Origin: a virus
Virus record (IMG/VR): IMGVR_UViG_3300046012_000303
Location: 1-38,139 of that record
Reading direction: 5' to 3' (one strand)
DNA: 38,139 bases
A program made the position numbers and the translations under genes. The notes below the pieces were generated by a model. It searched no databases, was not told where the DNA came from, and was given only the letters and a program-made list of their open reading frames with translations. This document shows, piece after piece, positions 22,586 through 30,481 of the stretch; position 1 is the first letter of the stretch, and every line of letters starts with the position of its first letter.

Positions 22586-22842
22586 TACTGACAACACCAA
22601 TTGCTTTTGCCCAAGTCAATTGTCCACCTCTTCCCCCCATCGGAAAGGCGACCAAGTCCTGTGGCGGCGATTGCCAGTTCAAGATCTGGAAGAAGGCTGC
22701 TGACGCAAATACAGTTTGTGGTGAACAGGAGTGGCAGAAGTTCAAGAAGGAAAGCGATGACCTGATGGAGTCGATCGATAGCGCCAATGCACGGCACGTC
22801 ACCCGGTGTTACCCGGACGGCCGTTGCTATCAAGTCAAGTGA
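22543..22842 (+). CDS. secreted Cys-rich protein (99 aa)
   Basis: AGGAGG lies six bases before the ATG. The first 23 residues form a signal peptide (YPIFAATIGCLILTTPIAFA) with probable cleavage after AFA. The mature part of about 76 residues is hydrophilic with six Cys (C27, C40, C44, C59, C89, C95), so three disulphides in the periplasm are likely. The start overlaps the HNH gene by 43 bases in another frame, and the gene ends with its own hairpin terminator, which suggests it travels with the HNH gene. No family is recognised. Host-surface or periplasmic targets, including exclusion of other phages, would fit but are guesses. Confidence 0.7.
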   Translation: MSRYPIFAATIGCLILTTPIAFAQVNCPPLPPIGKATKSCGGDCQFKIWKKAADANTVCGEQEWQKFKKESDDLMESIDSANARHVTRCYPDGRCYQVK

Positions 22843-22867
22843 AGTAAAACTCCTTGCGAACACTCAA

Positions 22868-22891
22868 AAGGCCGCAGTAAAATGCGGCCTT
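22868..22891 (+). terminator. terminator after the Cys-rich protein gene
   Basis: AAGGCCGCA pairs perfectly with TGCGGCCTT around GTAAAA and is followed by the AT-rich ATTCATTT. The T-tract is interrupted, so strength is uncertain. It lies 26 bases after the stop codon and before the tail chaperone gene. Confidence 0.7.
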
Positions 22892-22916
22892 ATTCATTTA
22901 GAGGCAAGGTGAAGCC

Positions 22917-23306
22917 ATGGTTGATACCGTTACCGTTCAAGTGAACGGTGAGGACCGGGAACTATTCATGTCGTTCGGCATCCTCAACGCCATTGCGGGG
23001 GCCATCGACAACAATGTCGAGAATGTGGGCTTGGTAGCCATCAACCCCCTACTGCGCCAAGCGGTCCTTGAGGCGCTGCTGTCGCCCCGGAACGACAAGG
23101 GCAAGGTTGTTCCGGAAACGAAGTTCGACCCGGATGCCGATCGTGTCAGCATCGAGGACGTGAACAAGGTCCTGGAGTGGGCTGCTGAGAGTGCCCTGGA
23201 TTTTTTTCTGTCAGCGATGGAGACGCAGAAAAAACTCCTCGAGAAAAACGCGGATCGGGCAAAGAAGTTAAACTCGACGCTTTCTCCAGCTGGCTCTCCG
23301 AGCTGA
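22917..23306 (+). CDS. tail assembly chaperone, G-like (129 aa)
   Basis: A small protein immediately upstream of a -1-frame extension and the tape measure gene, the hallmark of G/GT tail chaperones. It has an N-terminal beta strand region (TVTVQVNGEDREL), a helical core, and a basic C-terminus. G coats the tape measure before tube polymerisation and is absent from the finished tail. Its reading frame contains a T7 run and an A6 run near the end where slippage could occur. AGGCAAGGTGAAGCC precedes the ATG, giving a modest ribosome binding site. Confidence 0.8.
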   Translation: MVDTVTVQVNGEDRELFMSFGILNAIAGAIDNNVENVGLVAINPLLRQAVLEALLSPRNDKGKVVPETKFDPDADRVSIEDVNKVLEWAAESALDFFLSAMETQKKLLEKNADRAKKLNSTLSPAGSPS

Positions 23307-23602
23307 CCTTCGAAGACTTGGTCTGTTGGGCTTTTGACGTAAGCCCGAGTTATCTCCCGGTGCTCTTCTTCACGAAGAGTCACCGGGACATAAAATCAAA
23401 GATACGGCTGCGAAGCAGTCACGAGCAGGTGCATCTAAATGCATCTTATCAAATCATGGCAGAGATCGTGTCTGCTGTGTTTGGATCAAGCGACGATAAA
23501 CCAAGTTCAACTCCGACGTCGTCTGAAAACCACACCGTCTTAGAGCCTAAAAACTTGAAGGACGCTTCGTGGATGCTGAAGAGGGTGCTGGCCGGTGGCT
23601 GA
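22917..23602 (+). CDS. GT-type frameshift fusion chaperone (about 228 aa)
   Basis: A second ORF in the -1 frame is open from about 23190 to the stop at 23600-23602, without a convincing start of its own. Joined to G by a -1 shift it would add about 131 residues (LDAFSSWLSELTFEDLVCWAFD, then a Ser/Thr-rich region). This reproduces lambda gpG/gpGT: the T part recruits tube subunits to the tape measure. The T frame's stop overlaps the tape measure start. If the shift is at 23201-23207, the fused product is 97 residues of G followed by the T part; the exact point is inferred. Confidence 0.7.
23201..23207 (+). promoter_or_regulatory. candidate -1 slippery site (T7)
   Basis: The codons GAT-TTT-TTT place a T_TTT_TTT heptamer in exactly the register X_XXY_YYZ, and the -1 frame is open here (its last stop is just before 23190). 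A second candidate is the A6 run at 23229-23234 (CAG-AAA-AAA), which is less canonical. Either would yield the fusion chaperone. Confidence 0.55.
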
Positions 23603-26600
23603 CAATGAAATCCAGATCTCACTCGACGCAGCGGCTGTAGACGACAGCGCCAGTAAAACTGCGAGGCAAATCGCTGAGATCGTCACCGCCGGTGACAAGG
23701 CCCAGACCTCACTGAAGCGGGTAGGCAAGGAGGTCACTGATCTCGGAAGTGCTCTTCGGAACATTACTGACAGCAAGGGTCTCAAAGCCCTTGGTCAGAT
23801 CAATCAGGCATTAGCCGGCAACTTCTCGGAAGCCCAACTGAAGATCAGCGCCGTCAAGGGCACGCTGAAGGAGCTACAGGCTCAGGCTGTCAACACGATC
23901 AGCACGATCACCAATGCTCAGACCAAGATGTTCGCCGATATGGCGAAGGCGATCAAAGAGCGGCAGGTCCAGGCGTTCCAGAAGAGCGGCTCGCTTCCGA
24001 TCGGGCTGGACCAGGACCCGAACTCCCTCAAGCAACGTATCGAGGCACAGAACCGAGCGATCAACTCTGCAAAGATCACTGGTGCTGAGCCTGCCGCTGC
24101 TGAAACCGCGCAGCTCAAAGCCCTTGAAGCCCAGCTTGCGAAAGTTACGGCTGCTCGTGAGTTCGATCTGAAGGTTCAGAAAGAAGGTATTGCTGCCTAT
24201 CGACTGACACCGCAGGTCGCCGGCCCGAGCCAACCACTTGGCCAGAGCCCCCAAGCTCAACAGCAACGTGCGCAGCAATCGAATCAGCAGACTTTGGCAA
24301 AGTTCGGACTGAATGGTGGCGCTGATTTTGTGAAGGTACAGGGTACCATCCTTGCGAACTACGCCTTGATGGGTGCTGCATTCTCGACACTGAAAAATTC
24401 CTTCGACTTCGTTGTCGGTTATCAGTCAGCACTGAAACAACTCCAAGCAATCGTGGGAGCCACGGATTCTGAGGTCGCAGGTCTTTCTCAGCGGTTCGTT
24501 GAGGTGAGTAATAATAGCAAATTTAGTGCCACTGAGATCGCAAGTGCCGCGACTATCATGGGACAAGCGGGTCTCTCATCACAGGACATCGAAGCGTCGA
24601 TCGCTGACGTCGTCAAGCTCGCTACTGCTACAGGGACGACATTAAAAACGGCGGTGGACCTAAGTACGACGGCTATGAACGTTTGGAACCTCCGCGTCCA
24701 AGAGATGGGATCGTTTAGTAATGTCGTTTCTGCAGCGTTGAACGAGTCCAAACTCGATGCCGACAAGCTGTCGACGGCTCTTACGTATGTTGGTAACACT
24801 GCTGCAGATGCAGGGGTTTCATTCAACGAAGTAGCAACGGCTCTGTCCGTTGCCAGTAACGCAGGTATAAAAAGCGGCTCAACTCTCGGCACGGGTCTTC
24901 GTCAGATCATTGAGGCCCTTATCAATCCGAGCCAGAAGTTCAAAACTACATTGGACGCACTTGGGCTCACACTATCCGATGTTGACATTCACTCTCAAGG
25001 TTTGTTCGGCTCACTACGCAATCTTTCGGATGCCGGGTTTAGCGTCGCAGACGCGTTTCAGGATTTTGGGGTGAGGGGCGGAGGTGCTGTTGCAGCCTTC
25101 ATCAATCAAGCCGGTAACCTGAGCAACTTCCAGCATGTTCTTGAGACCTCCGGTGATGCTGCAAAAGCTCAAGCAATTCAGATGGACAGTGTAGCGTCCC
25201 AGGCCAAGCGGGTGACGTCGGCTGCTGGGGCTCTTGCGGTATCGATGAGTGGTCCTCTACTCACGGCGCTTAAGGACACGTTGAGTGTCTTTGCAGATTT
25301 CGTTAGCGGTCTTCAGGGTATCAGTGGTGTGTTGGGAGTGGCCGCGACGGCCCTTGCGGGTGCGGCTACCATCATGGTTACGAAGTGGGTTACTGGGCTG
25401 GCCGCTGGCCTGCTGGGTGTAAAGAATTTGTGGGCTGGCATGCAATTGTTGGTCGAAGGTTTTGCTGTTGCGACTACTGCGACTGAAGTGTTTGGGGTTG
25501 CTCTTTCTGTCCTGGGTAAGTCTAACCTCATCCTGCTCGGTCTCACTGCGGCGGTTACTGCAGCCATCACAGTTTGGGAAGTTTTTGGCAACTCGACTGG
25601 CAAGCTCGATGCCCAGATGGACAAGCTCCAGACGTCGTTTGATGAGACTGCTGGGCGTGTTCATGACTATCAACAAGGCATCACCTCAATCGGCACGGAG
25701 ATTGATAACCTCACTAACCGCCATGACCGATTGGCGAACCACAGCGACGAACTAGCCAATGTTATTGAGGCGCTCAACACTCAGTTTAAAAACATGGGCT
25801 TCTACGTCGATGCAAATAGTACCAGCATTGACGAACTTATCACGAAGATGGGGAATCTTCGTAAGGCACAACTCGACGAGATGGCGGTTGCCAACTCACA
25901 ACAGCAGTCGATATTGAAGGACCAGATCGACCTTTCTCAGCGAAAGACGAACACACTATTTGGCTCGAACGGGGCGAACCACTTTCTTGGACAAGCGGGG
26001 GTGTTTGGTACGATCAATGATCTTCAGGCGCATGGCCTTGGCAATGATCCGGCGACGAAGGCTATCCAAGGCACTGCTGACTTGTTCACAGGCCCAGCGC
26101 CTCAGACGGACCCAGAGATCAGTGCCTTTAACGCCCAGGTGGCGGCAAAATCCAAAGAGCTTACCGATCTTCAGGAAAAACTCCGGGCCTCGCTGGGGGA
26201 CGCGTCTACCGAGGCCCGGAGTGAAATTTCAGCCACCATCAAAGCCCTGAATGATGCAGCGACGATCGTCAACCAAAAGACAGGTCTTGAAGGAAAGCTC
26301 TCTCTAACGACCGGTCAGGGTAATGCGGATCACGCTGCGGCATCGTCCGTGGGCTTAGGGTTGGAGTCACTCAAGGATGATACGTCCAAGGCACTTTCTG
26401 GCTATGAAAGTGCTTATACGGGCGCCGGGGGTAACGCGAATGAGGCTGCTAAACGCCAGCATGCAGCCAACCTAGAGAAGCTCTACCAAGACGCGACGAA
26501 CCAATATGCCGCAGTCCTGTCTTATGTTGATACCAACACGTTGAATGATCTGAAGCAGGCTGGCGTCATTGGTGACGTTGACAAGGCCCTGGCTGACCTA

Positions 26601-28235
26601 AAACAACGTGGCATCACGGCGGGTCTCGATGTTAATAAACTTAACCAGATAAAATTAGAGGGAGAGAAGAAAGTTGTCCAGGCGACGATTGATCGTTTGA
26701 ACAGCCAGCTCAATAATAAATCGTCATACTCCACCCTCGAAGCAATTCCTGGTGGCTTGGACACTGCTTATACCAAATTACAATCCCTTACGGTGCAAGA
26801 GAATTCCGTAAAGCAGAAGCGCACTTCCCTTCAGCCTCAGGGTGATTCAAGTACCATCGGTGATCAAGAGGACATTAATGCCCTGAAGGAGAAGCAGTCC
26901 CAGAATATCGATCGTGCCAAAGCCTTCATGGATGATCTCAACCAGTCCACGAAGGAAGCTGCCGACAAGCTTGGTAGCGATCTGCCCGGCCAGTTCAAGA
27001 AGTTCACAGCTGGCATTAAGGCGATGACCGAGAGTTTCAAGATTGCCAACGACAACATTCAGCAGCCCGTGAAGCAGCAGCAGGCGCTGATCGCAAGCAT
27101 GAATACGTCGGCCAACAAGAACCGATATTCGGATGTGCAGCGGCAGCAGGAACAGGAGAAGCTAGATACCCTGAAAGAACAGGCTGCACGCCAGCAACTT
27201 GCTGAGTACCAAGCTGAAGTTCTTGAGACACAGGCGAAGATTGACGCTTCGAAGGCATCAGCTGACACATATCAAAAACAAATGGACGATCTGCAGAAAC
27301 AGATCGACACGAAGGATCAGTTGGGTCTGACACCTAATGCGGTCAAGGGTCTTCAATCAAAGCAGGGAACAGATAAAACCCAACGGGACGACTACCTTCA
27401 ACAGGTTGCGAACCTTGAGAAGCAGATCACCGACCTGAAGCAGAAACAAAAGGACATCGGTGACATTATCACTGCGCAATACGAGACCCAGGTCCAACCC
27501 CTGAGCATCATCGACGGCTTTCAACAGTCGTGGAAGCAGTATGCCGACGCCAACCTGACCGTTGACGCGATGAACAAGTCGACGATCGACAGCTTCAAGG
27601 GTATGTTCTCGAGCATCCAGAACGGCATGTCGACGTTCATCACCGATATGGTCAGCGGCAACAAGACTGTCGGCCAGTCGTTCCAAGCACTGGCAACGAG
27701 CATCCTACAATCGATGCTGAAGATCGAGAGCGACAACCTTGCGAAGCAGATCATGGGAGCTGCTGGCTCAGGTGGTACTGGTTTGTTGGGCTTGTTGGGA
27801 TTGGGTGGTAGCTCATTGACGGGCACAGGGGCGGGTGCGGGCGTCGATGGATTTGGCGCTCTTGGCCTCGGTAATGCTGGGTATCGCAGTGGCGGTCCCA
27901 TCCGCATGGCTGGTGGTGGCGGCGTCCCCACCCGGGACAGCGTAAACATCCTTGGCATGCCCGGCGAGTACATGGTCCAGAAATCTGCGGTAGATGCCGT
28001 TGGTATGGATTACATGAACAGGCTCAACAGCATCGCAGGACCGAGACGGCCTACCAATACACCAGCAAACATGAACCAGCAGCCCCCACAGCAGCAGCTT
28101 GTGAATGTTTATGTCGTCTCGCCTGACCAAGTTCCGCCTCCGAGCCCCCGAGATATTGTTGCCCATGTTGCTACGGACCTAGCTCAGGGCGGCGTGACGA
28201 AGAGACTGGTCAAGCAGATTGCGAACGGTGGTTGA
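23595..28235 (+). CDS. tape measure protein (1546 aa)
   Basis: The largest gene, starting at GTG and overlapping the T-frame stop. Residues about 275-490 are the TP901-type core (YQSALKQLQAIVGATDSEV through the FGVRGGGAVAAF segment). Hydrophobic segments lie at about 573-595 and 642-663 and may enter the host membrane. Residues about 1180-1300 form a long coiled coil. The C-terminus is Gly-rich (about 1387-1446) and ends in the usual PGEYMVQKSAVDAVG region. By the rule of about 0.15 nm per residue the tail would be about 230 nm long. The middle section uses more A/T-ending codons than the ends, hinting at recombination. Confidence 0.93.
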   Translation: MADNEIQISLDAAAVDDSASKTARQIAEIVTAGDKAQTSLKRVGKEVTDLGSALRNITDSKGLKALGQINQALAGNFSEAQLKISAVKGTLKELQAQAVNTISTITNAQTKMFADMAKAIKERQVQAFQKSGSLPIGLDQDPNSLKQRIEAQNRAINSAKITGAEPAAAETAQLKALEAQLAKVTAAREFDLKVQKEGIAAYRLTPQVAGPSQPLGQSPQAQQQRAQQSNQQTLAKFGLNGGADFVKVQGTILANYALMGAAFSTLKNSFDFVVGYQSALKQLQAIVGATDSEVAGLSQRFVEVSNNSKFSATEIASAATIMGQAGLSSQDIEASIADVVKLATATGTTLKTAVDLSTTAMNVWNLRVQEMGSFSNVVSAALNESKLDADKLSTALTYVGNTAADAGVSFNEVATALSVASNAGIKSGSTLGTGLRQIIEALINPSQKFKTTLDALGLTLSDVDIHSQGLFGSLRNLSDAGFSVADAFQDFGVRGGGAVAAFINQAGNLSNFQHVLETSGDAAKAQAIQMDSVASQAKRVTSAAGALAVSMSGPLLTALKDTLSVFADFVSGLQGISGVLGVAATALAGAATIMVTKWVTGLAAGLLGVKNLWAGMQLLVEGFAVATTATEVFGVALSVLGKSNLILLGLTAAVTAAITVWEVFGNSTGKLDAQMDKLQTSFDETAGRVHDYQQGITSIGTEIDNLTNRHDRLANHSDELANVIEALNTQFKNMGFYVDANSTSIDELITKMGNLRKAQLDEMAVANSQQQSILKDQIDLSQRKTNTLFGSNGANHFLGQAGVFGTINDLQAHGLGNDPATKAIQGTADLFTGPAPQTDPEISAFNAQVAAKSKELTDLQEKLRASLGDASTEARSEISATIKALNDAATIVNQKTGLEGKLSLTTGQGNADHAAASSVGLGLESLKDDTSKALSGYESAYTGAGGNANEAAKRQHAANLEKLYQDATNQYAAVLSYVDTNTLNDLKQAGVIGDVDKALADLKQRGITAGLDVNKLNQIKLEGEKKVVQATIDRLNSQLNNKSSYSTLEAIPGGLDTAYTKLQSLTVQENSVKQKRTSLQPQGDSSTIGDQEDINALKEKQSQNIDRAKAFMDDLNQSTKEAADKLGSDLPGQFKKFTAGIKAMTESFKIANDNIQQPVKQQQALIASMNTSANKNRYSDVQRQQEQEKLDTLKEQAARQQLAEYQAEVLETQAKIDASKASADTYQKQMDDLQKQIDTKDQLGLTPNAVKGLQSKQGTDKTQRDDYLQQVANLEKQITDLKQKQKDIGDIITAQYETQVQPLSIIDGFQQSWKQYADANLTVDAMNKSTIDSFKGMFSSIQNGMSTFITDMVSGNKTVGQSFQALATSILQSMLKIESDNLAKQIMGAAGSGGTGLLGLLGLGGSSLTGTGAGAGVDGFGALGLGNAGYRSGGPIRMAGGGGVPTRDSVNILGMPGEYMVQKSAVDAVGMDYMNRLNSIAGPRRPTNTPANMNQQPPQQQLVNVYVVSPDQVPPPSPRDIVAHVATDLAQGGVTKRLVKQIANGG

Positions 28236-28236
28236 G

Positions 28237-28623
28237 ATGGATACCTTCGACTTCTCATATCACCGCGTTAGCCATACATATCCACAGAACTCAAACCAAA
28301 TCGGGTTCGGCGGTGGTTATGTTTGGGCCTCTCAACCTGATGCGCCACCGCAGCGCACGTTCACCTTGAAGCTCCCTGGCTTTAAATGGTACGTAAATAA
28401 CGACGGTACGCCGGACAAGACGACGAACGCAGCGATCAACAACGCAGGTGTGCTCGACGACTTCTACAAAGCTCACCAGCTCTACGCGACGTTCGTCTAT
28501 CCACATCCGTACTTCGGCAACATTAACGTTAAATTCAAAAGTCCTCTGCAGTTCCCCGATCCTATAGCCGGTGGGGGCGGTGTGATTCCTGAATTCGACC
28601 TGGTCCCGATCGAGCAGCCCTAA
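28237..28623 (+). CDS. minor tail protein, M-like (128 aa)
   Basis: Position between tape measure and the L-like gene, size, and beta-rich content match lambda gpM, the distal tail component under the tape measure. Residues about 1-60 carry aromatic beta segments (DFSYHRV, FGGGYVWAS); the C-terminus is Pro/Gly-rich. I chose the ATG at 28237, one base after the tape measure stop, rather than an upstream in-frame start within that gene. Sequence identity to M is not obvious. Confidence 0.65.
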   Translation: MDTFDFSYHRVSHTYPQNSNQIGFGGGYVWASQPDAPPQRTFTLKLPGFKWYVNNDGTPDKTTNAAINNAGVLDDFYKAHQLYATFVYPHPYFGNINVKFKSPLQFPDPIAGGGGVIPEFDLVPIEQP

Positions 28624-28626
28624 GTC

Positions 28627-29112
28627 ATGACCGATCCGATTGAACAAGTAACTGACGCGCACAAGCTCGAAGCTCAGGGCCTCATTATCCTGTTCGAGAT
28701 TTGGACGCGCAGCGGTGGCCGGATATACATGAAGAACAACAACGACGTGACTTGGCAGGGGCATCTTTACGAGGGCACGACCATCCAGATGACCGGCTAC
28801 TCCCGCCGGGCTGATGGTCAGGCGTCGCGTCCCCAGCTTCAGGTCGTGAACCCAGGCGGCGTGTTTGGTCCTCTTATTCGTGATGGCGAAATGGACCGTG
28901 CCCAGGTCTTCAAGATTGAAGTGTTGAAGGAGCACGTCGACGCGGACGTCGGAATTTATCGCCGCATGCAGTGGACGATCGGACGCGTCGTAGCCTTGGT
29001 GGCGAACAAGGGAATCTCGTTCGAGCTTCGGGCGATCACTGATGGTGTGAACTTCATCCTACCGAAGCGGCAATATATTCCGCCTCAGTTTCCGTTCGTG
29101 AGCCTCCAATGA
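28627..29112 (+). CDS. minor tail protein, L-like (161 aa)
   Basis: An L-type distal tail protein by gene order and content: LIILFEIWTRSGGRIYMKNNNDVTWQGHLYEG at the N-terminus and the repeated beta segments LQVVNPGG and RMQWTIGRVVAL. L-family proteins sit at the tail tip, and some carry an iron-sulphur cluster; the expected set of Cys residues is absent here, so that property should not be assumed. The TGA overlaps the next gene's ATG. Confidence 0.7.
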   Translation: MTDPIEQVTDAHKLEAQGLIILFEIWTRSGGRIYMKNNNDVTWQGHLYEGTTIQMTGYSRRADGQASRPQLQVVNPGGVFGPLIRDGEMDRAQVFKIEVLKEHVDADVGIYRRMQWTIGRVVALVANKGISFELRAITDGVNFILPKRQYIPPQFPFVSLQ

Positions 29113-29600
29113 AGAAGCTCCGTTACGATCATCTTGTGGGTAAGACCTTCATCCATGGTACGCAGGACTGCTTCTCGCTGGTTCGCGACTTCTACAAGGA
29201 TAACTTTGACATCGAGCTGACGAACTATGCCCGCCCCGACGACTGGTGGCGGAAGGGCATGAGCCTGTACCGGGACGCGATCTCTCCCGAAGGGTTCGAA
29301 GTTCTGATGACGAAGAACGTGAAGCAGTTGCGACCGGCCGATGGGATGCTCATGTGCCTCATCTCGACCGAGCCGAACCACGCGGCGATCTACCTGGGTG
29401 AGGGCAAAATTCTACACCACGTCTATGGACGGCTCTCGTCAGTCGACATGCTCGATATCAAGTGGCAAGGCCGCGTCACCAACTATCTGCGCCACACCAA
29501 GGTCACGAGCATGGAGCCTGTAGCCGAGCCGTTCGATCTCCTTGGCGACCCCCGAGTGAAACGAGTGCTGGATTATCATGCGTCACGCCGAGCTTCTTGA
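29109..29600 (+). CDS. NlpC/P60-type tail-tip peptidase (163 aa)
   Basis: Catalytic features of the NlpC/P60 papain-like fold are visible: DCFSLVRDFY (Cys21, start of the first helix), NHAAIYLGEGK (His91) and a following ILHH (third polar residue near H103). Such peptidases cut peptidoglycan cross-links during tail penetration, or process tail-tip proteins. The start overlaps the L-like gene's stop (ATGA). In lambda this domain is the C-terminal half of gpK; here it is a separate gene preceding the JAB domain gene. Confidence 0.85.
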   Translation: MKKLRYDHLVGKTFIHGTQDCFSLVRDFYKDNFDIELTNYARPDDWWRKGMSLYRDAISPEGFEVLMTKNVKQLRPADGMLMCLISTEPNHAAIYLGEGKILHHVYGRLSSVDMLDIKWQGRVTNYLRHTKVTSMEPVAEPFDLLGDPRVKRVLDYHASRRAS

Positions 29601-29928
29601 ATACTACACTCTGGAAGGTGTAGAACGGGTTGGGTTCATCCTGATCGACGGTTCGATAATAGAGGTTGAGAATATCTCAAGTACTCCGTATCTTACGGCA
29701 AGTGTAGATCCAGCATTTTTGGTCGAGAACGAAGACCGATTACTTGCGTCGTGGCACTCCCATCCGGGAGCCACCTCTCAGTTGTCGGGCGATGACTATC
29801 AGGCGTTCTCGAACTGGCCGGATTTGAAGCACTACATTGTTGGTTCTGACGGCGTCTCTTCGTACATCGTCGTCAAAGGCAAGGTCGTCCATGAGGCTGA
29901 AGATCATCCTCCACGGTGCACTTCGTAA
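29578..29928 (+). CDS. JAB/MPN-type tail-tip metallopeptidase (116 aa)
   Basis: The JAMM motif is complete: E16, then HSHPG (H60, H62), S70 and D72/D73 in SWHSHPGATSQLSGDDY. Zinc-dependent isopeptidase-type domains like this are found in the N-terminal half of lambda gpK. The gene overlaps the NlpC/P60 gene by 23 bases and the I-like gene by 38, so the three are tightly coupled. Together with the preceding gene it is a split K, in reversed domain order. Confidence 0.85.
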   Translation: MRHAELLEYYTLEGVERVGFILIDGSIIEVENISSTPYLTASVDPAFLVENEDRLLASWHSHPGATSQLSGDDYQAFSNWPDLKHYIVGSDGVSSYIVVKGKVVHEAEDHPPRCTS

Positions 29929-30481
29929 TCTGCAACGTGACCCTGTCGAAATCGAAGCAAAGACGCCCTTAGAGGCGCTTAAGACCTACTTCACCCAAGC
30001 GAAACAGTTTGCGCCGACGCCAGGAAACCTACCCTGGCGTGTCAAGGTTGCGGGCTTTGAAGACATTGGGGCTCTCTCAAGCCCCACAGAGAAGACCGAG
30101 TTGCATGTCGTCCCCGACTTCGATGTTAGCGGCAAGTCTCCGCTGATTGCGATCGGTATTGGCATCGTCTTTATCGCCGCTTCCTTCATCCCGGGTCTGA
30201 ACGCCGCGGTCTGGGCCGGGGGTCCGACGATTGCATCCATCGTTCTCGGTATCGGCGTCAGCATTGCCCTTGGTGGGCTGATGCAGCTCATCAGCCCGGC
30301 ACCAAGTGCTGTGACTTCGAGCGGCTCCAACGCAACGGGTGACCCTGCTGCCTCGAAGTATCTCGGTGCCCCCAAGAACACCGTGGCGATCGGGACACGT
30401 ATTTCCATCCTCGTCGGGCGCTACCTTGGGGCTGGTCAGTATCTCTCCTTCGACATTCAAGCAATGGACGTTGCAGTATGA
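29891..30481 (+). CDS. tail assembly protein, I-like (196 aa)
   Basis: Order (after K functions, before J) and layout identify this as gpI-like. Residues about 1-75 form a ubiquitin-like beta domain (RLKIILHGALRNLQ). Two hydrophobic segments follow (LIAIGIGIVFIAASFIPGL and a second at about 115-140). The Ser/Ala/Gly-rich C-terminus includes AIGTRISILVGRYLG. The ATG at 29891, within the preceding gene, starts at the domain boundary. The product assists tail-tip assembly and may not remain in the virion. It overlaps the J-like gene by four bases. Confidence 0.75.
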   Translation: MRLKIILHGALRNLQRDPVEIEAKTPLEALKTYFTQAKQFAPTPGNLPWRVKVAGFEDIGALSSPTEKTELHVVPDFDVSGKSPLIAIGIGIVFIAASFIPGLNAAVWAGGPTIASIVLGIGVSIALGGLMQLISPAPSAVTSSGSNATGDPAASKYLGAPKNTVAIGTRISILVGRYLGAGQYLSFDIQAMDVAV

